Assembly (NCBI GenBank): GCA_963680875.1
Contig: OY804576.1
Span: forward strand, 74,591,668 to 74,655,667
Reading direction: 5' to 3'
DNA length: 64,000 nt
Origin: Bathymodiolus brooksi
Taxonomy: Eukaryota > Mollusca > Bivalvia > Mytilida > Modiolidae
The translations under genes and the position numbers were made by a program. Under the pieces are notes generated by a model, which saw only the letters and a program-made list of their open reading frames with translations, made no database searches and was not told the origin of the DNA. Shown here one piece after another: positions 56,412-64,000 of this stretch (position 1 is its first letter; the number at the start of each line of letters is the position of its first letter).

Positions 56412-56513
56412 ATTGAACTCTTCCGTTTTTGACAGTCGATGATCGGAAACGGTAACGTGCCCACAAACTTTACGTAAACACGCCAGTTGCGTCGCACAGG
56501 TACCCATACTGTG
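56412..56513 (-). CDS. Possible unassigned coding exon
   Basis: A 102-base - strand interval lies between a strong pyrimidine-tract acceptor (cctcttctcatttctaag) and a perfect donor (GTAAGT). Phase 0 reads HSMGTCATQLACLRKVCGHV and then TVSDHRLSKTEEFN; phase 2 is also open. Phase 1, needed to join the signal-peptide exon at 59595, contains a stop, so it does not belong to that transcript. No protein family recognised. Confidence 0.3.
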
Positions 56514-56631
56514 CTTAGAAATGAGAAGAGGGAAGATTGAATGTCTAGACAAAATGGAAGGACAACAAATACTCCCTCGTGGTTCAATCAAAAGACAATG
56601 TAATAATTTGAGCTTTACACGCCATATCATG

Positions 56632-57250
56632 AGCTTAGACCATTGACAGAATCTCTAGAGTCCCGACGAAAACATCTCTTGTATACCATTTATGACATTT
56701 ATTGGGCATTATGCACAAAATAATGTGTTTGATTCACTGAGAGAATCAATAGTCTCATCGAAGATATCTCTTGATATAGCATAACATTTATTTAATTTAT
56801 TGTGCATTATACACAAAATAATGTGTTTGATTCGTTGACAGAATCTCTAGAGTCTCACCGAAGATATCTCTTGAAATAGCATAACATTTATTTAATTTAT
56901 TGTGCATTATACACAAAATAATGTGTTTGATTCGTTGACAGAATCTCTAGAGTCTCACCGAAGATATCTCTTGATATAGCATAACATTTATTTAATTTAT
57001 TGTGCATTATACACAAAATAATGTGTTTGATTCGTTGACAGAATCTCTAGAGTCTCGCCGAAGATGTATCTTAATATATTATAACATTTATTGTGCATTA
57101 TATATACCAAATCATGTGTTTGAACCATTGATAGAATATCTAGTCTCGCCGAAAATATATCTTATTAACTATAACATTTATTGTGCGTTTTACACTACAT
57201 CATGTGCTTGGATCATTGACAGAATCTATACAGTCTCACCGAAGATATCT
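56632..57250. repeat. 100-bp tandem repeat, about 6 copies
   Basis: The motif 'cacaaaataatgtgtttga' recurs at 56714, 56812, 56912 and 57012, with more diverged copies before and after. The unit includes 'ttgacagaatctctagagtc' and 'gaagatatctcttg'. The middle copies are almost identical. Confidence 0.95.
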
Positions 57251-57481
57251 CCTGATATAATATAATAAACAGTTATTTTGTATATAATACTGTATTCCAT
57301 TGACTACATAAATTGTTAATTTGTAAACGCTTGTTATAAGGCCATACATGACCCCCTATTTTAATGGCATGGTCCTGTTTAAGTGGGATTGACATTTCTG
57401 CAATTCCAAAAGAAAACTATAACTTTCTGAATTTTTTTTAAATAATAAGAAAGAATATTTTGATATTTCTCTTATATATTA

Positions 57482-57549
57482 ATCCTGTTTTAGTCCCACC
57501 CCTATTGAAAATTTATAATTTTTATATAAGAGGTGGGACTAAAACAGGG
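57482..57549. repeat. Short hairpin 'cctgttttagtcccacc'
   Basis: Perfect inverse copies of CCTGTTTTAGTCCCACC occur at about 57484-57500 and 57532-57548, spaced by AT-rich sequence. A related phrase 'ggtattagtgccaccac' follows at 57666. Confidence 0.85.
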
Positions 57550-57599
57550 TACATGTTTTCTAATAGTATAACATATTGTGTATGTGCTAATTATAAATG

Positions 57600-57660
57600 T
57601 TGTATCATGCCCTCCAGGGGCCCTGATTTGGAAAATAAAGTATCTTGTATCTTGTATATC
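57600..57660 (+). repeat. LINE 3' terminal fragment
   Basis: 'ccctccaggggccctgattt' followed by 'ggaaaataaagtatcttg' and a (TATCTTG)n-like tail matches the 3' UTR of the LINE at 38132-39240. Confidence 0.7.
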
Positions 57661-57692
57661 AATCCGGTATTAGTGCCACCACTGATGAAAAT

Positions 57693-57744
57693 TTATATTG
57701 ATTGATTGATAGATAATTGCTTAATGTCCAAGAGCAGTGTTTCA
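57693..57744 (-). repeat. SINE-C 3' fragment
   Basis: 'ttgattgattgatagataat' and 'tttcagctatattcaggacg' are the reverse of the SINE-C tail at 15100-15170. Confidence 0.8.
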
Positions 57745-58075
57745 GCTATATTCAGGACGAGTGAGCGAGTGAGTGAGTGATTGTTGTTTAACGCCAAATG
57801 AGCAATTTTCAGCTATATCATGACAAGTTACATTTTGATAAGATGATGATAATGAGGTCCGCTTTGTACTAGACCAACACCTTGAGCTGTATTTTTTATA
57901 GTGCTAGCTCACTGAAACAACAGACAGCTTGTAGACATATCGCTCCATTATCCTGATTCCGGGCCAATCAGTCTTTGCTCTTACTCTTTAATACTGCGGA
58001 GAATCAGCAAATTGTGCTCGAACCCACTATCTACTGCACTCGGGACGAGCACGCTAATCATTACACCACCAATCA
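57745..58075 (-). repeat. SINE-B, near full-length, reverse orientation
   Basis: Starts 'gagtgagtgattgttgttta' and includes 'gaggtccgctttgtactaga' and 'tttgctcttactcttta', ending 'attacaccaccaatcat'. It abuts the SINE-C fragment, so one inserted beside the other. Confidence 0.88.
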
Positions 58076-58779
58076 TGTATGAACGTCAGGAAGAGTTAAT
58101 CCACATAGGATTAGCTTCTGTACTTTTCCCGTCAACTATCCATGCTATAACACGATATCAGGTGCTCCGGGTAAGCTGTTCTTGCTCCACTAGTGGCACC
58201 CGTGGTGTTATTCTTTTAAGAAAAATCCCTTGAAAAATGAGGAGAGGATCACGAGTATATAAAGAAAATAAGCACCTCATAAAGATGAAAACACCCCCTA
58301 GAAAGAACAAGGGTATATGTCATATAAAGACTAAAGCACCACATATATAGGCTAAAGTAGCACATATAAATAAATTCGAGCACACAAGAAATCTCTGGCC
58401 TTCCATGTGTTTTGATATGTTATTAGCAGACCATTTTCTTAATCACATTTTTAATACGTGTAATTATTTTTACGTTTAATTTAGGTGCTCGCTGGTATGT
58501 CCTTGTAAAGTGGACATGTATTTTGGAAACGATGATGCACCTATTTCCTTCCATTCGACAAACTGTCTCTTCAAATTTTTTTAAACATATTTTGTTTAAT
58601 TTACTCATTGCAGAAACACAGAAATGTGATTTAGTCCTCGTCTTCATAGTTTTGAAAATTAAATTCCCTCCAAACTAAATCAATAGATTAAATATCATAA
58701 TTCGTTGAGCGTTTTGTATCTGTATCAAATGATTGACATTTGTGTTTTATTTTTCTATAAATAAACATATTGTTTTTGT
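58076..58779. other. Non-coding stretch
   Basis: Contains loosely repeated 'ggctaaagtagcacatata' phrases near 58310-58375. No gene supported. Confidence 0.4.
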
Positions 58780-59041
58780 CAAGGCCATCGTGATAAGTAA
58801 AGGAATTGGCGGGAAATCGTTGACATACCCATACAAGTGCACCTCACTTATTTCTATCGAGAGATCATGCTTTGTTCAACAGGAGAAATGGGAATTGAAT
58901 TTCATTAACAATATGTTCTAGTATATACTTTAGAACTGTATATTACAACGATAAAACGACGCATCTCAACTTTGTCAAAAACTCAATAATCGATCCCATA
59001 TGTACGTAGGTATGTCAATTTGTGCAACATCCCTATTAGAA
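58780..59041 (+). repeat. Diverged direct repeat, copy 2 of 2
   Basis: Same orientation and order as 39985-40243: 'aagtgcacctcac', 'gaattgaatttcattaacaa', 'cgatcccatatgtacgtagg' and 'gtgcaacatccctattag'. It lies about 550 bases inside the intron downstream of the signal-peptide exon. Confidence 0.85.
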
Positions 59042-59310
59042 CTCACAGCTTTAATTAAACCGGATCGTGACCATAACGAGAGGTGCGTTTTATAGACAAT
59101 TCTAACATGACCTCTTTCTTTCGCTTTGTTAACAAACGAGCGAGTTATCCATTCGGTATAATCTCATTAGCACATGCGCCGGTGAATGTGACTGACTTTT
59201 CCACTGGCAGCATAAATTGTGTGCAACATTTTCGGCAAACGTAAATATAAATTACCATCTTCCACTCAAAGTATACTACCGTATTTGTACTCATAGACAT
59301 ATCAGAATCG

Positions 59311-59465
59311 AAATAAATCATGGAAGCCAGAATGTGTTTTGAGTTTTAACATGGATTGGCGGATATTAGTAAATTTTATCCCCCGCTTCTGGTTCGGGAT
59401 AAAATACTAATATCTGTCAATCCATGTTAAAGCTCCCAACACATTCTGGCTTCCATGATTTATTT
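59311..59465. repeat. 155-bp imperfect palindrome
   Basis: Arms contain 'aaataaatcatggaagccag' / 'ctggcttccatgatttattt' and 'aacatggattggcggatatt' / 'aatatctgtcaatccatgtt'. Probably a palindromic MITE, in the first intron of the inhibitor gene. Confidence 0.92.
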
Positions 59466-59594
59466 CTTAAATAGTACGGTAATAGCTTATTGTTTGGTAT
59501 AGTTAGCTTATATCGACAATTACTGTGTCAGTCTGTGTGTTATCTTCTGTATACATTGTATTTTAGATAAATGCTACTCGAAGCAATTTCTTAC

Positions 59595-59637
59595 CACATA
59601 GAACTGTCAATACTAGGATGGAAAATAATATCTTCAT
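59595..59637 (-). CDS. Signal-peptide exon, probably exon 1 of the secreted inhibitor gene
   Basis: A - strand ATG at 59637-59635 begins MKILFSILVLTVLCG, a typical eukaryotic secretion signal (basic n-region, hydrophobic core, small residue at the end). The exon ends after one base of a codon at a GTAAGA donor (59594), so it is phase 1. The next phase-1 exon of suitable type on this strand is the WAP-like one at 39864, which would make this intron 19.7 kb. The short exon and phase-1 junctions fit genes that encode modular secreted peptides. Linkage across the transposon nest is inferred, not shown; exon 1 could belong to a different transcript. Confidence 0.6.
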
Positions 59638-59639
59638 TT

Positions 59640-60210
59640 TAAGAATTGGTCCGTCTTCTTATCTTCAAGTGTTTGGGAATACGTGTAAACTGATAACCAA
59701 GACGTTGACCGTTCTTATCACAGACCAACAATAAACGATATTGTTCAATATTGAAACTTAGTCATCATTTCTTATTTAGTTTTCACTTGACTGAGAACTT
59801 GACATCCGTTAATTTTACTGTAATATCAAGTTATGCGAGTTGACATGATATTGCTACAATACAAAAAACACGAACTCAGTCTTTTCACCATCATCTGGAT
59901 GAATTCGATGATCTGACGTTACACTACCGGCCGCCACCATCGTATCATATATCACCGCTGTACAAATATCATCACTATTATACAATAAATCCCTTACAAT
60001 AATGATACGATGTTAACAGTATACGATGCATGGTTATATTTTGAACAAGAACATTATACTACGGATGTAGTATGACCGCCGTGTTTTCATATGATAAGGC
60101 TTCCGCGTGTTCGATTATTCCTTCTACCCATGGATTCTGCTACCACAATCAATAAGGGTTACGATTTTGACTCCCACTAATAGCGAGGTGTAGTCAATAC
60201 ATTTTTATTT
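59640..60210. other. Upstream region of the signal-peptide exon
   Basis: No TATA box at a standard distance on the - strand. No gene. Confidence 0.4.
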
Positions 60211-60390
60211 ACGGTGGGCAGGGGCGTAGCTGAGGCTTTATTATAGTGTGCACGCCATAATTCTTGAGAGATGGAGGGGTCTGGGATTTTTTTTGACGAG
60301 ATGCAAAATGGTGCGATCTGGGGCCATTTCAGTGTTTCATATAATATAGAATCGAGCACAATTTTAATGACTTTGATAGACAAGAATTTC

Positions 60391-61050
60391 TTAAAATTGT
60401 CCAATATCTGCCCTTCGTGTCTTAGCAGATACGAACACCTCCATTGCTTTGTACAAGCCCACTTCAAAATCTCGGTGAATATGCATCAATCCAAGGGAAG
60501 ATAGCCTGTCATTCTTCATGGTCGACCTAACATAAGTTTTCAAACGTCTCAGTACACTAAATGACATTTCAACAGTAGCGCTTGCTACTGGAATGGTTAA
60601 CAAAACACATAGTTTTATTAATATTGTATTTATAAAATGATAGAGAACTGGATTTACAGAATCAAGTGTGGTACAAAGTGTTGTTGGCAAATTATTACGT
60701 TTAGTAATGACCCAGTGGGTTCGCCATCTGGCTACTTCTCTCCTGAAATCCTCTAATGACAAATAAATGTCAGCCTGATATGCCTGATATATTGTAGCAA
60801 CATGATCATCAGTTAATTTGTCTACAGCACGGGGCAGTAGATGCTGTGCATGGAAGCGGTTTTCCGATTTAAGTAGACGTGATTCAAGTTCGTAATCAAA
60901 TTGTCCAAAAATGGATAGTACAAAGAAATTCGCCAATACTGTTTTTGGCGTTTCTGCGGGGTGATTGTCTCTGGTAGTCTGTCTACCACATCGCCTGGGC
61001 ATACTGTCAGATATACCGGTATCAAAAGATTTGGCTAAGTTAAGTGCAGA
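60391..61050 (-). pseudogene. hAT transposase C-terminal part, open reading frame of about 219 codons
   Basis: The - strand frame is open from 61050 (stop at 61051-61053) to the stop at 60391. It begins FDTGISDSMPRRCGRQTTRD, matching the region just before the conserved C-terminal part of animal hAT transposases. It continues ELESRLLKSENRFHAQHLLP and DIYLSLEDFRREVARWRTHW. The C-terminal dimerisation domain follows at about residues 150-200: VLLTIPVASATVEMSFSVLR, RLKTYVRSTMKNDRLSSLGL and MHIHRD. This is the hATC signature (LTIPVASAxxExxFSxLRRLKTxxRSTMxxxRLxxLxLMxIH). The N-terminal zinc finger and most of the RNase-H-like core are absent, so the copy is dead despite its clean frame. It is the better preserved of the two hAT remnants here. 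Confidence 0.88.
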
Positions 61051-61209
61051 CTAATACAACTCATCCTAAACCGATTCGTCCTGTTGTTCAGCTCTTAGCA
61101 TTTCAATCACGCATGGACCATGTGCAACTGGATATTGACGTCTTAAAGGTATACAATGCGTCCGCTCGACTTGTCCATCACATAATTACCATACAAAAGT
61201 TACTAGTAT

Positions 61210-61394
61210 GTACTTAATAACTGCACGCGAGGTCAATAGCGAGATCTATTTTTCAAAGGGGTAGTCTATTGACCGGGACGAATGAACTAGTGACCGACGC
61301 GAAGCGGAGGTCACTAGTTTATCCGTCCCGGTCAATAGTCTACCCCGAGGGAAAATAGAGCTCGCTATTGATCAAGCGTGCAGTTATTAAGTAC
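61210..61394. repeat. 185-bp near-perfect palindrome inside the hAT element
   Basis: Arms pair from 'gtacttaataactgcacgc' through 'ggtagtctattgaccgggac' to 'aactagtgacc', with about ten mismatches; the loop is about 13 bases around 'gacgcgaagcgga'. Probably a separate palindromic MITE that entered the hAT element. Confidence 0.92.
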
Positions 61395-61963
61395 TTTATT
61401 ACACCGACTTAGACAGGGGAGAGGGTAAACCATTTACTGTAATTCCGGTACTATGTTGTATTTTATATTTGTGATTTTATGTTATTTCGATAAAACCAAT
61501 CAAACAATGTTTCTATAATGTATTTATAACATTGTGATAATGCATTTTCGTGTATTAAAGTTTACCGTAATCTTGTCTATTTTTCAATGTTTTTTTATTT
61601 AAAAAAAAACACAAAATATTTGGAATGCGCCGTTATATGACGTCATTGATGACGTCCGTGCACTAGTTTCGAAGACGTGAACTAGTTCCAGGACTAGTGC
61701 ACTGTAAGGCATGGATTTCATTAAAATGAGTGCATTAGTTTAAAATAAAACTAAATCATGTGGTATCAATTCTAATTTTTCATTGGTTCTTAATATAAGA
61801 GTGTGTAATAATACGTTATAAAGCAATATCTATATTAATTATACTGATTTAATTAGACTGTTAAAAGTAACAATACATTTAAAAAGAATTATTTCCTTTT
61901 TTTAAACCTGCCGATGTGCACGCCATGGCGTGACAGCGTATATGCAGCTACGCCTCTGGTGGG

Positions 61964-62330
61964 TCCGTGGTCTTCTCTGGTTTCAACTGGACGTCACGTA
62001 AAAACTTAAATGTTGATGAAAATGGTGTAATACGAACTATACATGCATGAGCAAAATCGTCGCACATCGTTCCTCTTATCATCAACAGCGTTAAACGGCT
62101 ATAAACTAACCAGTTCCTGTAATTCAGTAGCAAATCCAAATGGTTCCAGACCTCCCTGTTCTCCATAAACTATTTACTGATCTCGGGACCTCATGGGGTT
62201 TTATAGTCTTTCCGCCAGTACGCCTTTGTCGATATCGTATGGTAGTTCCTATGGAATTACAACGGTATATTTAGCTATCACTACTGAAGTTCGGCTCGCA
62301 CTTACATGACTAGGTATACTAAAATAATTG
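61964..62330. other. Non-coding spacer with a SINE-A head-like fragment
   Basis: 'gatatcgtatggtagtt' and 'tagctatcactactgaagtt' near 62232-62300 resemble the tRNA-like head of SINE-A. No body or tail follows. Confidence 0.4.
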
Positions 62331-62335
62331 TATAT

Positions 62336-63162
62336 GCAAAACAAGTAGCACTTGCACAATGTGTATTGCACATGCAAACCAAGTAGCACTTGCACAATGT
62401 GTATTGCACATGCAAAACAAGTAGCACTTGCACAATGTGTATTGCACATGCAAAACAAGTAGCACTTGCACAGTGTGTATTGCACATGCAAAACAAGTAG
62501 CACTTGCATAATGTGTATTGCACATGCAAAACAAGTAGCACTTGCATAATGTGTATTGCACATGCAAAACAAGTAGCACTTGCATAATGTGTATTGCACA
62601 TGCAAAACAAGTAGCACTTGCACAATGTGTATTGCACATGCAAAACAAGTAGCACTTGCATTTGCACATGCAAAACAAGTAGCACTTGCACAATGTGTAT
62701 TGCACATGCAAAACAAGTAACACTTGCATAATGTGTATTGCACATGCAAAACAAGTAGCACTTGCACAATGTGTATTGCACATGCAAAACAAGTAGCACT
62801 TGCACAATGTGTATTGCACATGCAAAACAAGTAGCACTTGCACAATGTGTATTGCACATGCAAAACAAGTAGCACTTGCATAATGTGTATTGCACATGCA
62901 AAACAAGTAGCACTTGCACAATGTGTATTGCACATGCAAAACAAATAGCACTTGCATAATGTGTATTGCACATGCAAAACAAGTAGCACTTGCATAATGT
63001 GTATTGCACATGCAAAACAAGTAGCACTTGCACAATGTGTATTGCACATGCAAAACAAGTAGCACTTGCACAATGTGTATTGCACATGCAAAACAAGTAG
63101 CACTTGCATAATGTGTATTGCACATGCAAAACAAGTAGCACTTGCACAATGTGTATTGCACA
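62336..63162. repeat. 38-bp minisatellite, about 22 copies, stop-free on the - strand
   Basis: The unit 'gcacttgcacaatgtgtatt' plus 'gcacatgcaaaacaagta' recurs every 38 bases, with a caca/cata variant. One shortened unit lies at about 62655-62670. All three - frames are open (308, 281 and 280 codons) and encode the same cyclic 38-residue peptide rich in Cys, Leu and Val. The ORFs follow from the unit having no stop and should not be taken as genes. Confidence 0.97.
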
Positions 63163-63415
63163 CCCTAGAAAACACTTTATTTATCGCAATTTTCTTCTTT
63201 TTCTTTTCACATTTTTTGTATTTTATAAACGTGAACTCGTCACTTACAGAACAATATAAGATTTGTCAATACATTTTCCAGATATACATGCAAATTTAAC
63301 ATTCTGATACATTTAGAAACCCACATGATGAGGTATCACAATATGAAAAAAATGTCTAAATCATCATCACCTGTGCTCAAAACGGAAGCCCGTTGACAAG
63401 AAATGTAGGCATTGA

Positions 63416-63707
63416 TTGACGGAAAGGTTTGTTTGTTTTTACTTGCTTGATGGTGTTTAACGCCACTTTCAACAATATTTCAGTTTTATCATTGCGGTCA
63501 GATTTACTGGTGGAGGAAACCGGAGGACCCGGAGAAAACCACCCACCTGTCGAAAGTCATTGACAAACTTTATCACATAATGTTATACACCTCGCCCTGA
63601 TCCAGATTCGAACTCATTACATCAGTGTGATAGGCACTGATTGCATAGGTAGTTGTAAATACATCTACCATACGATCACGGCCACGACGGTCCCTTTGAC
63701 AGAAAGG
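63416..63707 (-). repeat. SINE-A, full-length, reverse orientation, 12-bp TSD
   Basis: The element is 63428-63695. It starts with the tail (tttg)n, then 'gatggtgtttaacgccactt', 'tggtggaggaaaccggagga' and 'agattcgaactcattac'. Flanks TTGACGGAAAGG and TTGACAGAAAGG differ at one base. Confidence 0.9.
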
Positions 63708-64000
63708 GGACCAATGGATACAAAAAATCTTTGCTTGACCGACCGAGCTCGTCTCCCGTCTTCCCACACTGTAGGCTGCTAAACAATACGCACTTACGAT
63801 GCTTTAGACAAAATGAGATATCAGTGAAAAACAAATGGTCAAACTAAACCGACATTTCACCGATTTCATAGTCAAAAGTATCGACATTTTGTGCAGTTTG
63901 GAAAAGAATCACTACAGAAGAAAATGTGGAAATACATAACAAGACTGACCTTTTTGGCACTTTGCACTTTGAAAGTGAGGAGTCCTGAATAAGTGGTGTT
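63708..64000. other. Window end, no gene seen
   Basis: No ORF or repeat that I can support. Confidence 0.4.

Larger units (their letters stand above)
60214..61963. mobile_element. hAT element with transposase fragment and 5-bp TSD GTGGG
   Basis: The element is 60219-61958, 1740 bp. Ends are CAGGGGCGTAGCTGAGG on the left and CAGAGGCGTAGCTGCATA on the right (other strand). Subterminal 'gtgtgcacgcca' and 'tggcgtgcacatc' also pair. GTGGG is duplicated at 60214-60218 and 61959-61963. It carries a 220-codon transposase end on the - strand and an internal palindrome. Confidence 0.9.

Noticed and set aside
56412..56513. Exon joining the signal-peptide exon at 59595
   Set aside because: The required phase-1 frame contains a stop, so it was kept only as an unassigned candidate exon.
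62249..63175. Three - strand ORFs of 308, 281 and 280 codons
   Set aside because: Same reason: a stop-free 38-bp array read in three frames.

Overview
This is a 64 kb piece of an AT-rich animal nuclear genome, most likely a bivalve or other mollusc. The evidence is intron-split genes with GT..AG boundaries, no operons, and many copies of tRNA-derived SINEs whose 3' ends read 'gaaagtggcgttaaacacc', a type I associate with molluscs. I cannot name the species. Transposable elements and tandem arrays account for most of the sequence; I support only three host genes.

Host genes. (1) At the left edge (266-382 and 6731-6924, + strand) are the last two coding exons of a MAGUK scaffold protein (guanylate-kinase-like domain, closest to PALS1/MPP5). 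A 5.5 kb array of about 68 copies of an 81-bp unit fills the intron. The last exon carries a one-base deletion that stops the frame about 25 codons early. (2) At 30722-33904 (+) is a complete four-exon Rho-family GTPase of 202 residues, Cdc42-like, with a TATA box. It departs from the consensus at P-loop position 12 and at the catalytic Gln61, so it is predicted to hydrolyse GTP poorly. (3) On the - strand, a signal-peptide exon (59595-59637), a WAP-like cysteine exon (39715-39864) and an antistasin-like exon (37586-37710) have matching phase-1 junctions. Together they look like one small secreted protease-inhibitor-type gene with a 19.7 kb first intron.

Mobile DNA. Three SINE families (called A, B and C here) are present, several with clear target-site duplications (TSDs). 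LINE remnants (reverse transcriptase C-termini) lie near 19.5-20.9 kb, 38.1-39.2 kb and 40.4 kb. hAT-type elements recur with CAG-type ends. Five of them carry perfect 5-bp TSDs (at 21.6, 23.4, 27.1, 35.5 and 60.2 kb); three others carry 8-bp TSDs (at 8.0, 19.1 and 52.5 kb). Two of the 5-bp elements keep parts of a hAT transposase. Smaller elements include a TA-flanked MITE, a TTA-flanked Harbinger-like MITE, 9-bp-TSD mini-MITEs and several long palindromes.

The 42.0-56 kb stretch is a nest. An element of about 10.4 kb (42012-52404) has terminal inverted repeats built from ATCGAT motifs. It contains a 4.3 kb element (44951-49252), which contains a 2.6 kb element (45549-48122) whose inverted ends are arrays of a 16-bp unit. 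That innermost element contains an inverted copy of the very sequence into which the outermost element inserted, so uninterrupted 'empty sites' can be read inside the window. Three protein-coding remnants that I cannot assign lie in this nest (43284-43781, 45810-46100, 53609-53914).

Tandem arrays. Besides the 81-bp array there are 49-bp (24796-26966), 38-bp (62336-63162), 100-bp, 40-bp, 32-bp, 29-bp and 21-bp arrays. The 49-bp and 38-bp arrays contain no stop codon in any frame of one strand, which creates long but almost certainly spurious ORFs.
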